Assembly (NCBI GenBank): GCA_031769625.1
Contig: JAUIMM010000550.1
Location: forward strand, 3,271,001-3,335,000
Length of the DNA stretch: 64,000 nt
DNA from: Taudactylus pleione
Lineage: Eukaryota > Chordata > Amphibia > Anura > Myobatrachidae
Reading direction: 5' to 3'
Shown here: one piece after another, positions 21,681 through 33,543 of the stretch
How positions within the stretch are numbered: position 1 is the stretch's first letter
Layout: the number at the start of each line of letters is the position of its first letter
The notes under the pieces: model-generated
The model's database searches: none
Told to the model about the DNA's origin: nothing
What the model saw: only the letters and a program-made list of their open reading frames with translations
Position numbers and translations under genes: made by a program

Positions 21681-22140
21681 TGCCCGTTACACATAAAATA
21701 CACAGACATACAGAACACAAAATTTGACTTACCCAAATCCCCACTCCTCTCGTCCCACTCAGCACTATTGGAGAGACATCATGACGTCTCTCCCTTCACC
21801 CATTGTGGGAGCCAGAAGACAGAGCTCATGAGTGAGTTCCAGCCAGGCGCCGGCCCTCGGTGCAGCAACCAAAAAGAATCTGTATAACCACTGGCATCAC
21901 AAGGGGGGTGTGGTCACGTCCCCAAGAGTGTCAAACATGAGCGGGCGTGGCTTCACATGATGAAGCCATGCCCCCTTCCCCCATGTGCGGTGCAAGAACG
22001 TGGATCCTGGACCAACCACCGCACCTGGTGCAAGTAAGGTAAGTGACGCCACTGCGTCTGACTCTGGCTGCTAAAACAAACACACCGCCACCAGGTACAT
22101 CACTCCAATTACTTATTTGTTCATTAAAATTCAATAGTTC

Positions 22141-22144
22141 AATA

Positions 22145-22188
<44 letters not shown>

Positions 22189-22189
22189 C
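22141..22189. repeat. (ATT)n microsatellite
   Basis: About 15 ATT units occur in a row. Confidence 0.95.
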
Positions 22190-22284
22190 AGTATGTTTTT
22201 GGACCAGAGGAGGAAACTAGAACATCCTGATGAAACCCAGAAAACATACAGTCCATACAGGCAGCAACTTTGGTTAGAATCAAG

Positions 22285-22690
22285 GGGCCTGATGCACTAC
22301 AGATCGCTACTGTGAATTCAACTGCGATTACGCAACCAGTCTCACTGCAAAAATATGCTAATGATTCCATTCTCAGTGCCGTCACAGCCAAACATAAGGA
22401 CGCCCACTTTACCTTACACACAAGTCTGCAAAACCATTGGTAACATACGACAGTCACAGCCTCACGCACACTTGCACAAGGTCTGACCTTACTCAGGAAT
22501 TGCTAATCTCATCGCAAACAGTGAAAGCCCAAGCTGAGTATGGCATCGCAATGGCAAATTTATGCACGCCGCTGTATCGGCGTCCAACCGCACTGGCACG
22601 TCAGAATCCATTTAGTCAGTACCATAAATGCATTTCCATAGAACTGACCTCATTTGACTTCAGGTCGTTGTCTCTCCAATAGCAAAGTTG
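22285..22690. repeat. Possible MITE of the gggcctgatncag group
   Basis: It begins ggggcctgatgcactacagatcgc, like the ends of the elements at 23037 and 29769. The right end is not clear. Confidence 0.35.
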
Positions 22691-22867
22691 ATAGTAATAT
22701 ACATATTTTTCTGATTCGTTTTGATCTGACCTCCAGGTGGGGATAAAATCTCCTTCCTTTGTTTCATTTATATTTAGGATTCGGGGAAGAAGTTTAACTG
22801 AGGGAAAAAGGACATTTATATCAAGTTATAAACCACAGTAAAATGGTGGAATATACACTTCAGCACA

Positions 22868-23562
22868 AGTTCTCAGGACCCCAAACAGTTCACGTTTTCC
22901 AGGTTTTCTCCCAGAATCACAAGTGAAATAATTAGCTCCACCTGCGCATCTTTTAAAATGTGTCCATGAGTAATGACTACACCTGTGCACCTGCAAAGTG
23001 ACCTGGAAAACGAGACCTGTGTGGGGTCCTGAGGGCCGGTGGCCTGATTCAGCACAGATAGCAACTGCAACAGCGTATGCAGATCAGTCGATGGTGCGTA
23101 CATGTGCATGCGTGAGTTAGCATAGCGATCGCTTTGCAATCACTCAAGCAGAATGAAAGCCAATACAGAGAGTGACAGGCTGTGAGGGTTTGGGGGAGTG
23201 GTCGAAGAAACGCAGGCGTGCCTGTCCGTTTGAACGCGGTTTCCTGGGCATGCATAAATTAGCCACTGTGACGTCATACGCAGCTTGAGTGCTCACTGCG
23301 TTAAAGAAGACTTGCAGTTTCTGCGGCACGTCAGACCTGCTGTAACTCACCATGAGGGGCCGATGTTACTCAGTGTTACCGATGTATACGCAGGACTGCA
23401 AGGTATACGGATGTGAGATAGTGGTAGTGGGCATCTCTGTGCTGGTGTGAGACGTCTATGCGATTGAACTCTTTAGCATATTAGTAGACCTCCGTGCATG
23501 CGATTACGGAGCTGCGATCGCATGCATGCTGAATCAGGGCCGAAGTTTGAGAACCACTGGAC
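22868..23562. repeat. MITE interrupted by a second MITE (nested insertion)
   Basis: The outer element has arms ctcaggaccccaaacag and tggggtcctgagg (22873-23036), and its end gtttgagaaccactgg reappears at 23547-23562. An uninterrupted relative is at 54930-55142. The inner element (about 23037-23542) has inverted ends ggcctgattcagca... and ...tgctgaatcagggcc. Confidence 0.7.
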
Positions 23563-23704
23563 TTCAGCTATTGATTGTCTTTTAAACTAGGTTATCCTTG
23601 CTTGACAGGAGATGTGTCACCTGGAGAACATCTTGTTTATTTCCCCCTCTAAATAGAAACTGATAGAAAAGAGAAAAACAAAACAAACAAAATATCTGTG
23701 TGAA

Positions 23705-23712
23705 ATTCAGAC
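23705..23712. repeat. Left 8-bp target-site duplication of hAT copy 2
   Basis: The sequence attcagac is identical to 29173-29180. Eight bases is the hAT-typical length. Confidence 0.9.
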
Positions 23713-24334
23713 TAGGGGTGTGCACCGGCCACTTTTCGTGTTTTGGTTTTGGATCTGGATCTTTCTTCGTGTTTTGGATCTGGATTGGTTTTGCCAAAAC
23801 CACCCTTCCGTGTTTTGGGTTCAGGGTTTTGTGTTTTGGATCTGTATTTTTTTTTTAAAAAAGCATAAAAACAGCTAAAATCACAGAATTTGTGGGTTTT
23901 TCTGCTCCTATACTATTATTAACCTCAATAACCTTAATTTCCACTCATTTCCAGTCTATTCTGAACACCTCACACTAGTGTTTTTATGTCCAAAAGGTTG
24001 CACCGAGGTAGCTGGATGACTATGCTAAGCGACACGAGTGGGCGGCACAAACACGTGGCCCATCTAGGAGTGGCACTGCAGTGGCAGACAGGATGGCAGT
24101 TTGAAAAACTAGGCCCCAAACTGTACATAATGCAAAGAAAAAAAAGAGGTGCAAGATGGAATTGTCCTTGGGCCCTCCCACCCACCCTTATGTTGTATAA
24201 ACAGGACATGCACACTTTAACAAAGCAATCATTTCAGCGCAAGGGTCTGCCACACGACTGTGGCTGAAATGATTGGTTCGTTTGGGCCCCCACAAAACAA
24301 GCTGGCAATTAATCGGTCCCTGCACAAACTGGCT

Positions 24335-27184
24335 CTAGGGAGGCAAGATGTCGTCTTCATCCTCCTCATCCACCGATTCCTCATCCTCTTTAGTGTTGTG
24401 TACATCCTCATCCTCAAAGAGTATTAATTTGTCCCCGCTGGAATCCACCACCACAGGTCCCTCTGTACGTTCTGGAGGCTGGTCTCCCTGGAAGAGTTGA
24501 TAATTCATTTTTATGAACATCATCTTCTCCACATTTTATGGAAGCAACCTCCTACACCTTTCGCTGACAAGGTTCCCGGCTGCACTAAACACTCTTTCGG
24601 AGTACACACTGGAGGGGGGGCAACTCAGGTAAAATAGAGCCAATTTGTACAGGGGCCTCCAAATTGCTTCTTTTTCCTGCCAGTACAGGTACGGACTGTC
24701 TGACATGCCTACTTGGATGCTGTCACTGATGTAATCCTCCACCATTCTGTCAATGGTGACAGTATCATATGCAGTGACAGTAGACATGTCAGAAATTGTT
24801 GCCAGGTACTTCAGTCCGGACCAGATGTCCAAACTTGGTCCTGCCTGCCCTGCATCACCACCAGCGGGTTGCTTAGGATACCTAAGTTTTTTCCTGGCAG
24901 CCCCAGTTGCGGGAGAAAATGAAGAAGGAGCTGTTGACGTGTCATGTTCCGCTTCAGCTGACAGTGTTTTCACCAGCAGGTCTTTGCACCTCTGCAGGCT
25001 TTTGTCAGCCGGAAAGAGAGACACCACATAGGCTTTAAACCTAGGATCGAGCACGGTGGCCAAAATGTAGTGGTCTGATTTCAACAGATTGACCACCCTG
25101 GAATCCTGGCAAAGTGAATGAAGGGCTTCATCCACAAGTCCCACAAGCCAAGCGGAATCGCTCCGTCTTAGCTCCTCCTTCACTTTCTCCAGCTGCTTCT
25201 GCAAAAGCCTGATGAGGGGAATGACCTGACTCAAGCTGGCAGTGTCTGAACTGACTTCACGTTTGGCAAGTTCGAAGGGCTGGAGAACCTTGCACAACAC
25301 GGAAATCATTCTCCACTGCGCTTGAGTCAGGTGCATACCCCCTCCTTTGCCTATGTCTTAGGTGGATGTATAGGCTTGAATGGCCTTTTGCTGCTCCTCC
25401 ATCCTCTGAAGCATATAGAGGGTTGAGTTCCACCGCGTCACAACCTCTTGCTTCAGGTGAAGGTGGGGCAGGTTCAAGAGTGTTTGCTGACGCTCCAGTC
25501 TTCGGCACGCAGACAGTGAATGGCGAAAGTGGCCAGAAATTTTTTGGGCTACCCAAAGTGTCTCCTGCACGCCCCTGTCACTTTTCAGAAAATTCTGCAC
25601 CACCAAGTTTATTGTGTGAGCAAAACATGGGACATGCTGGAATTTGCCCAGATGTAATGCCCGCACAATATTTGTGGCATTGTCAGATATCACAAATCCC
25701 CAGGAGAGTCTAAGTGGGGTAAGCCACTGGGCGATGATTTCCCTCAGTTTCTCTAAGAGGTTGTCAGCGGTGTGCCTCTTACTGAAACCAGTGATACACA
25801 GCGTAGCCTGCCTTGAAACGAGCTGGCGTTTCTGAGATATTGCTACTGGTGACGCTGCTGTTGTTGCTGCGTAAGGTGATACATCTACCCAGTGGGCTGT
25901 CAAAATCATATAGTCCTTAGTCTGCCCTGTTCCACTTGTCCACTTGTCCGTGGTTAAGTGGACAGTGGGTACAACCGCATTTTTCAGGACACTGAGGACA
26001 CTTTTTCTGACGTTTCTGTACAGTCTCAGTATCGCCTGCCTAGTGAAGTGGAATCTAGATGGGATTTGGAACCGGGGACACACTACCTCCATCAATTGTC
26101 TAAATCCCACTGCACTAATGGCGGATACCGGACGCACGTCTAACACCAACATAGCAGTCAAGGCCTCAGTTATACGTTTTGCTTCAGGATGACTGCTGTC
26201 ATACTTCATCCTCCTCGCTAAGGACTGTTGGAGGGTCAATTGTTTTGTAAAAGTAGTGGTGTTCCTACTTCCTCTCTGGGATGATGAACGAATCCCAGCA
26301 GCAACAGCAGCAGCGGCAGCAGTAGACGTAGCAATGCAGGATCCTCCGGAGGAATCCCGGATAGGAGAGTCAGTCATGCCAGTGACATGGCCTGCAGGAC
26401 TACTTCCGATCCTGAATATGGAGGAAATTGACGAGGACGGAGTTGACGGTGTGGTTTGCAGGCGCTTGGATACAACAGGACAAAGGGATTTAGGTGTCTC
26501 TGGACTGCTTACGGTCTTAGCCAAAGTTTCTGAACTTGACAGTAACTTTTTATGAACGCACTGCAGGTGACATATAAGGGAGGATGTTCCTAGGTGGTTA
26601 ACATCCCTACCCCTACTTATTTCACCTTTACATATGGTACATATGGCAAGACAGTTGTTGTCCGGATTTGGATAGAAATATTGCCAGACCAAAGAGATGG
26701 AATGTTTGGTCTTCTGCCCAGGCATGACCGTGATGGGCTTTTTCATCCCACGGACAACAACTGTCTCCCCCGGAGCCTGATTTAAACAAACCACATCACC
26801 ATCAGAATCATCCTCGCCAACTTCCTCCTCAGCGCCAGCTACACCAGTAACCTCATCCTGTTGTACTTCAACAGTGACATCTTGAATTTGCATATCAGCA
26901 AGTGGACTGTGGGTGCTCCTTTCAGCACTTGCAGAGGGCGTGCAAATGGTGGAAAGAGCCACCTCTTCCCATCCAGTGCTGGGAAGGACAGGCATCGGAC
27001 TCTCCATGGGGATTTGTGACATCTTCTCAGAACGCACAGTTCTTCGCTGTGCTTTTGCCAGCTTAACTCGTTTGATTTTTTTAGCGGGATGAGGGCTTCG
27101 AACGTCATGTGAAGCTGAACCACTAGTCATGAACATAGGGATAGACCTTAGCCGTTCCTTGCCACTCCATGTCGTTAATGGCAT
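24335..27184 (-). pseudogene. hAT transposase with BED zinc finger, two in-frame stops
   Basis: One frame runs from ATG 27184 to the stop at 24335-24337 (about 950 codons), interrupted only by TAA at 25358-25360 and TAA at 24536-24538. The N-terminus is basic with an acidic stretch. A BED-type finger follows (W-Q-Y-F, then C-x2-C at C-T-I-C and H-x4-H at H-L-Q-C-V-H, roughly residues 165-215). Catalytic-core motifs are T-D-K-W-T-S-G and V-I-S-D-N-A-T-N, then C-F-A-H-T-I-N-L-V and R-W-N-S-T. The C-terminal dimerisation region has Y-W-Q-E-K-E-A-I-W and S-S-V-Y-S-E-R-V-F-S-A-A-G-N-L, followed by an acidic tail. Domain order and length fit ZBED-like hAT transposases. Without the two stops the frame shows no shift, so inactivation is recent. 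The second stop removes only the end of the dimerisation domain. Confidence 0.92.
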
Positions 27185-27429
27185 ATTGGCAAGTTTACGT
27201 TTCTCCTCAGATGATTTAAATGTTTTTTTAAGGTCATTTTCCTGAACTTTGTCATTTAGGATTGTATATGCCCTCTACTATGACATTGGGCATTGGCCTT
27301 GGCAGACGACGTTGATGGCATGTTATCGTCTATGTCATAACTAGTGGCAGCAGCTTCAGCACTAGGAGGAAGTAGTTCTTGATCTTTCCCTATTTTATTT
27401 TTATCGGAGAAAGTTTGGTCCTCAATTTA

Positions 27430-27887
27430 TGTTATATTGAAATATACGTGCGGCTAAGGCGCACACAAACACAGAAAATAATTTTTTATTATTGTTGGAG
27501 ACTAGTGCACTTTGTGGGTTACACCACCCTTTAAGAAATGAGCCAGCCGGCTCTTTACTTATGGGACACAGGTGCACGCTTGGCGCTGCTCCTTTGTTGA
27601 TGCAAGTGCAGCTACAGTGCACACAATTCACAAAGACAGAAAAAAAAAAAGAATTTTTTACTTTTTGTGGAGCGCACTTTGAGGGTTACACCACCCTTTA
27701 ACAGACAGACGCATGCTTGGCTCTGCTGCTTTGAGGATGCACGTACAATGCAGACAATTCACAAACACAGAAGAAAATTTTTTATTTTTGTTGAAGTGCA
27801 CTATGGGGGTTACACCACCTTTTAACAGACAGACGCACGCTTGTCGCTACTTTGTTGATAACCGTGTGGCCACAGTGTACACAATTC
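27430..27887 (-). repeat. hAT copy 2 5'-region tandem units, inner block
   Basis: On the minus strand there are about two type-B units (27.66-27.86 kb, with cctttaacagacagacgc) and one variant type-A unit (27.43-27.65 kb, with gagccagccggctc). These are the source types of the two satellites in copy 1. Confidence 0.85.
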
Positions 27888-28103
27888 TGATAGAGCCAAA
27901 ATCACTCCAGGGCTTGTGGCAGGGAGACCCTACCGCAGGGTCTCCGTCGCAAGTCCGATGGTCGCGATGGTCAAGACCATCGCGACCATATTTTTGGCCG
28001 CTCGCATATGCTGTGGGTGGTCACCCACAGCTATACGAGCGGACAGGAGGGCCCTGATTCAGAGTGAGCGCTCTGGTCAGAGCATCTGGCTCTGAATCAG
28101 GCC
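27888..28103. repeat. Multi-hairpin repeat family H, copy B, inside hAT copy 2
   Basis: It starts at tagagccaaaatcactcc and ends at gctctgaatcaggcc. The same hairpins occur in the same order as copy A (gagacccta...gggtctc, gcgatggtc...gaccatcgcgacc, gctgtgggtggtcacccacagc). The flanks ccacagtgtacacaatt and ccacagtgcacacaatt form a ~17-base near-perfect direct repeat. Confidence 0.8.
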
Positions 28104-28620
28104 CACAGTGCACACAATTAACAAACACAGAAAATAATTTTTTATTTGGTTTGGAGTGCACTTTGGGGGTTACAGCACCCTTTAACGGTCAAGCCAGCCG
28201 GCCATTTACTTATGACACAGGCGCACGCTTGGCGCTACTTTGTTGATGCACGTGCGGCTACTGCGCACACACTTCACAAACACAAAAAAATATATTTTTT
28301 TATTTTTTTTGGAGTGCACTTTGGGGGTTACAGCACCCTTTAACGGACAAGCCAGCCGGCCCTTTACTTATGGGACAGAGGCGCATGCTTGGCGCTGCTC
28401 CTTTGATGCACATGCAGCCACAATGCACACAATTCACAAACAAAGAAAATAATTTTTTATTTTGTTTGGAGTGCACTTTGGGTGTTACAGCACCCTTTAA
28501 CGGTCAAGCCAGCTTACCCTTTACTTATGACACAGGCGCACGCTTGGCGCTACTTTGTTGATGCACGTGCGGCTACTGCGCACACAATTCACAAACACAG
28601 AATTTTTTCATTTTTTTGCA
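28104..28620 (-). repeat. hAT copy 2 5'-region type-A units, outer block
   Basis: On the minus strand there are about three and a half 150-160-bp units with gccggctggcttgaccgttaa and cacgtgcatcaacaaag-type words, as in the array at 1-1480. Confidence 0.9.
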
Positions 28621-28639
28621 CTAGGGGGAGCACCCCTGA

Positions 28640-28975
28640 TGGACAGAGCACCCCCTGGACAACACTACAGCACCCCTTTAGGACTGGGACACTGCACAGG
28701 ACTTTGGAGTGGACACAGCCCCTATGGACAACTGACTGCACAACACAGTCCAGCCAGCCCCTATGGACTTTGGAGGAGCGGACACAGCCCCTATGGACAA
28801 CAGCAGCACAGCACAACACAGCCAGCCCCTATGGACTTTGGAGGAGTGGACACAGCCCCTATGGACAACAGCAGCACAGCGCAGCACAGCGCAGCACAGC
28901 ACAACACTACACTGCACTACACTACACAGCCCAGCCAGCCCTAACTCCCACCCTCGCTCTTCATTGTCCACAGCC
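28640..28975. repeat. ~68-bp GC-rich repeats near the hAT 5' terminus
   Basis: The word ctatggactttggagga recurs at 28761 and 28829, with partial units before. It is followed by gcagcacagc short repeats at 28870-28930. The remaining ~190 bases to 29172 hold only the terminal region. Confidence 0.8.
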
Positions 28976-29172
28976 GATTGAGAAAATGGCGCTGACGTGG
29001 GTACCTTATATAGAATCCCAAACCCGCGAGACCCGGAAGGCGGGATGATGACGTTTAACCTCGATTTCAGATCCGAGTCAGGTGGGAAAAGTCGAGCCTG
29101 ACTCGAATCGGCCTCAGATCGGGGGGGCTCAGGGGGGTTCGGATTTCAGAAATCCGAACCCGCTCACCCCTA

Positions 29173-29180
29173 ATTCAGAC
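29173..29180. repeat. Right 8-bp target-site duplication of hAT copy 2
   Basis: The attcagac here is identical to 23705-23712. Confidence 0.9.
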
Positions 29181-29768
29181 CCATTCGCTAGCAAGCGATC
29201 GCTCGGAGTAAGCAAACTCTTTCAATGTGCGCATGCGTACGTTTCGTATTGCGCATGCATGAACTAGAATGAGCGATGGGGAAACTCTTGCTCGCCAAGC
29301 ATAGACAGCCCAGCTGAATGAGTGATAGGTCAAGTCCTTTGTGGGTGGTAACAGGGGCAGGCCACTGGAAAACGGGGGGAGTGGAGGTGCGAACGCAGGC
29401 GTGCCTGAGAATTTTAACACCGTTTCAGAGGCGTGCATAATTAACAGCCAGCATCATAGTACACGTCACCTGCTAGAAATATACACTGAAGTGCTCGCAG
29501 TGCTTGCGGCTGGGTATAGTCAACCTCAAGAGCTGCGATCACTTCCGATGGTGCTCAATGTACCAATGGTTTCATGCACTTCCTGGAGATGATGTACGCA
29601 AGTGGGTGTCTTAAGACTGGCTGGTGGGCGTCTACAAGCAAAGAGTGATCACTCGCCAAAACATATTAGGAGGGCTTATGACTTGCCCTGCGAGCGGCTG
29701 CCTTGACGTCACTTAGCCGAATTTCCATATGCTGAGAGCGAGCGATTGCATCTAGCGAACGGGTCTGA
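29177..29768. repeat. MITE-like element with inverted cagacccattcgct / gcgaacgggtctg ends
   Basis: The ends cagacccattcgctagcaagc and ctagcgaacgggtctg are inverted. The hAT element inserted right at this element's left end. Confidence 0.6.
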
Positions 29769-30144
29769 GGGCCTGATTCAGAGCTGAACGCTGTGACCAG
29801 AGCGCTCGCTCTGAATCAGGGCCCTCCTACCTTTTTTGGAGCATCCTCATGGACGCTCGCATAGCTGTGGGTTACCACCCACAGCTATAGCTGTTGCATA
29901 GGTGTTCACAAATTCTCCACTGCATAGCCATATGCAGTGTGAGGTCTCATAGTGTGCGTGACCATTAGGTCAGGGCTTGTGCAAGTGTGCGTACGGGTCT
30001 GATGGTACTCGATTGGAAAGTGGGCGTCCTTATGTTAGGCTGCGATGGCAATGTGAATGTAATTGTTTGCATATCACCGCTGGTATTAGCAATTGTGTTG
30101 CGTGCGCATTAGCAAAATAGCGATCCATGCTGAATCAGGCCCTA
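29769..30144. repeat. Multi-hairpin family H copy D (truncated) and flanking gcctgattcag-type repeat
   Basis: The sequence gggcctgattcagagctgaacg...gctctgaatcagggccc is followed by gctgtgggttaccacccacagc at 29861-29885. The right side ends in gctgaatcaggccc at 30129-30142. Confidence 0.55.
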
Positions 30145-31120
30145 AATTAACAATGTTCCTAAACAGTAGGCAGGCAGTATCATAGCACTAGGAGGATTGG
30201 GGTTTTGATCAGGACCGCTTGGGCTATCTGGGACGACTAAGACATTGGTGTAGCTGGATGGTTGAATAATACTACCCTTCATGCAGTCCCATATCAGTAG
30301 CAAGGATATCACGGGTTGCCTGGAGATGGCAAAAGCAACATATAGCTGCAAAGGTGTTGATAGCTGAGAATTTGAGAGACGGGTCAGCAATAGACACTAA
30401 CAGACCCGGTAATGGGGCCCTGGGATCCGGCGTGTGATAGGCAAGCAGGGGGTACCAGCCAGCAGCATAACATCCTCACTCACTTTTTTCTTACTTGAAG
30501 CACAGCTGGGCAGAGACCATGTCTGTGGCATACACACATTAAACAAGTACCAAATTCCCACTCAGTGGGGAACAAGAAAAAACATTGTGTCCCATGGATG
30601 AAAATGACTGATTCTTAGGGCTAGACTTACTAAGAATCTATTCTTACCCAAATTTGCCTAACTTTCAGCATGCTCAGTACCGCAGGGACACGGGAGAGGT
30701 TTGTCAGCTCAAACACTCACATTACCAAGAATCTTGTTTGCTGAATCATGTTTTATTGATGGTGTATGAGTTTTCAGCCTGTGTTCCCTGTGTCTGACTG
30801 CAGCCAAACACACCGAACATGCAGCCAGCACAGATCAGTGTGATACGTGCAGGCTAGTATTAGTGTATATTGCTAAAAATTTCAGTGCAAAAAACAGAAA
30901 AAAAAAATGGGTCTCCCCTCCCAAGCATAACCAGGACCGGGCTTTTTGAGCTGGTCTTGGTTCAGGAAATACAGGAGGGAAAATGGCATTGGGGGCCCCG
31001 TATGTCAATGAACCAGCACCGGACTCCTAAACCAGTCCTGGGTGAGGAACTATGGGGAAAAATGTGTGTGTATGTGTATTTCCTTCAACAAGCTCTGGGC
31101 TCTTAATGCCATAGCTGGGG
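30145..31120. other. No supported feature
   Basis: Short frames only, with no domains. The stretch is probably intron or intergenic DNA. Confidence 0.5.
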
Positions 31121-33025
31121 GCAGGGGTGCCGAGAGGGGGGGGAGCGGGTACAGATTACCCGGGCTTCCTGAGGGGCCTGGTGGGGGCCCGGGTCCGGCG
31201 CCACTCCCCCCCCTCACAGCAGCCCAGCACACAGCGTGTGCTGAGCCGCAGTTGGAGACTGCTCGTGGCTGCTGAGCAGCAGCCGCAGCAGTCTCCTATG
31301 CCTGTGCAGGGGAGCGATCACACTGATCGTGCCCCCCCCCCTGGCTTTGCGCCGGGCAGAGGCGCTGCAAATCTTTTTTTTTCTCGGGAAAGGGGCATGG
31401 CCACGCCTCCCCCGCGATTAGGCCATGCCCCCTATTAGCTAGGCCCGCCACAGCTCTTAGCGGGCCTGGCTGGGGGGGGGGACGCTTCACTGCAGCCTAC
31501 AACTGAAGCATTCATCACCCCCAACTAGTCAGCCCAGGCTGGGGATCCCGGGGATGGTGAGGACCCCACCAATAAAGGGGTTCCCCCTCTCCAGAGTATC
31601 CCAGGCCGGGGCTGAATCCAATGGCTATACCCTGCTTCCCTGGCTATTAAATCGTGGGCTATACGCTGATTACCATTCTCAGGTATCCAGGTCCGCTCTC
31701 TGTGAGCCATTACCTGAATTCCATCTGCTGCTGTAAATCACTATCATCTGTCAGTGCTGCAGTTTCCACACTGCATACAGACTTGCCCTCCTGCTGCTCT
31801 GATACAGAGCCAGCGTGTGCATCTGCGGCTCATACCATCTGCTGCTGTGTATCACCGCTTGTATCATCTATGTGGAACCTGTTCTACGTCGGTGCTGCTG
31901 GCTGCTGCTAACTAGTGCATGCTAGTTACCTGTATTCTGAGAACTCTGTGCTCTGTGGTTCACTTCAGGTTAAATGGCTTGTGCTGACCTTGTACTGGTT
32001 CCCCTGTGCTGTGTGCTATTGTCTTTGGCTGGCTCTGAGTAGGGTGCAAGTTCCGGGGCTAGGGTTCAGAGTGCAGTATACAGTCTGTACACTGAATTGT
32101 CCAGTAAGCTGTATTACCTATCCTAACTCTCACTGGGTTCTAGTTCAAGGTCTTGCATCCGGGTTTTAGCTTCCTCAAGCTCTACCCTGATTACATAAGA
32201 CCCCGATTCCCGCCCTGAGTTCTGAGTTCCTCTCTGCGTAATATCCCTTGTCCCTGGAGTGTGTCCATGGTCTTGCCGGCCTTCGCAGGTCACTAGACTA
32301 GGGGCCGCTCAAAGCAGGACTGTTCACTCTGGTTCCAGTTCTTTGTTTATGCATATCACCAGCCCGTGGTTCCTACGTGGGCATTAATGTGCCTATTCTC
32401 CTGTGTAGACTCATGAGTCAGAGTATCATCAAGCCTCCACGTTTCCTGTGCACTTCAGTCCTACCCAAGGGTCCTAGGCCAGATCTACAGAATACTAAAA
32501 CTGTGACAGTTTGTTCAAAGCCTATAGATCTGGCAGGGGAACATACCTTAAGGGCAGACGCCATGGGGTATATTTACTAAAGAGAGAGTTTTTAGAAGTG
32601 GAGATGTTGCCCATAGCAACCATTCAGGTTTTAGCTATTATCTTCTAGAAGGTGCTAGTTAAATATAAAGTAGAATCTTATTGGTTGTTATAAGCAACAT
32701 CACCATTTTTAAAAACTCCCACTTTAATAAATATAACCCGATATCGGATTTGACTGAACGTGTGACAGACATGAGATGGTCCAACAGCAAATCATACAGT
32801 ATCCACGGGAGTTATCCGCCAATATGAAAAGATTTCAGATCTCCTCAGCTGAAAATTCTAGGGTGTCTATCTCCTAACAAAGCTTAGTAATTAAAGTGAA
32901 TGGAGGTAAGGTACCAACCAATAAGCTCCTAACTACCACGTCACAGGCTGTTTCAAAAATGACAGTTAGGACTGTTACTTCTTCTCTGCATTCTAGACTT
33001 TGTTTACCCACTCCAGACAAAAATA
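31121..33025 (+). other. Degraded repeat sequence upstream of a Gypsy gag fragment, with a MITE
   Basis: A GC-rich stretch at 31121-31480 is followed by sequence rich in ctgctgctgtaaatcac-like words (31730-31860) that could be an old LTR or leader of the Gypsy element, by position only. A hairpin MITE lies at 32572-32745 (ggtatatttactaaag... / ...ctttaataaatataacc). Confidence 0.35.
32572..32745. repeat. MITE, family P2 copy 1
   Basis: It shares agtggagatgttgcccatagcaacc and agaaggtgctagttaaat-type words with 54752-54924. The arms are inverted and the loop is about 60 bases. Confidence 0.75.
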
Positions 33026-33349
33026 ATGGTAACCCCACAAAATGTTTGGGGGTTTCTTAACCAATGCAGTATCCATTTTGAATTACAAGCTGCAAACTTC
33101 CCGACTGAAAGAACTAAGACTGCCTATATCATATCTTGCTTGACCGGGAAAGCATTGCCATGGGCTTTGCCACTGTGGGAGAGGTCTGACCCCATCTTGT
33201 CAGACATCCAAGGATCCTTATCCACTTTCCGCAAAATATTCAATGAGCCGGGTAGATCTTCTTCAGCCCCAGCTGACATCTTACGACTGACAAAGAGTCA
33301 TCAATCAGTGGGTCAAAATGTAATTCAATTCAGGACACTATCCTCTTAG
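33026..33349 (+). pseudogene. Ty3/Gypsy-type gag fragment
   Basis: A frame of about 107 codons has F-L-N-Q-C-S-I-H-F-E-L-Q, T-A-Y-I-I-S-C-L-T-G-K-A-L-P-W-A and a following Trp/Phe-rich segment. This pattern is that of the Gag domain of Ty3/Gypsy retrotransposons (the RTL/PEG10 type). No protease or polymerase follows; the sequence is unrelated from about 33350. It is a short relic. Confidence 0.7.
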
Positions 33350-33543
33350 CTCTAATGGAATAATGAGGTCCTTGGAAAAATCTAATTGCTTAATTGGATT
33401 CAACATAAAAAGTTGACTTAGGAAACCTATCAAAAAAACCCTTGGGGACAAAATTGTTGTTGACAAGCGTTTTTCACTACAGTTATTAATGTTTATGCGT
33501 TGGATAGAAGACAGGAACACAACATCCTGCGATAAGAACTCAC

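Larger units (their letters stand above)
23713..29172 (-). mobile_element. hAT transposon copy 2, full length (5460 bp)
   Basis: The ends TAGGGGTG and CACCCCTA are inverted, and a perfect 8-bp duplication attcagac flanks them. On the minus strand the order is terminal repeat, GC-rich 68-bp repeats, type-A and type-B satellite units, a transposase frame of about 950 codons with two stops, and a 3' untranslated region. A multi-hairpin element (27888-28103) is inserted in its 5' region. It lacks the internal deletion and satellite insertion of copy 1, so it shows the ancestral layout. Confidence 0.95.

Noticed and set aside
28482..29048. 188-codon frame near the hAT terminus
   Set aside because: It reads across 68-bp and gcagcacagc repeats and the hAT end, and has no domain.
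1..33500. WSxWS-type exon for receptor domain D4 on the minus strand
   Set aside because: I looked for the complement of a Trp-Ser-x-Trp-Ser codon pattern with a nearby acceptor and found none. An eye scan is not exhaustive.
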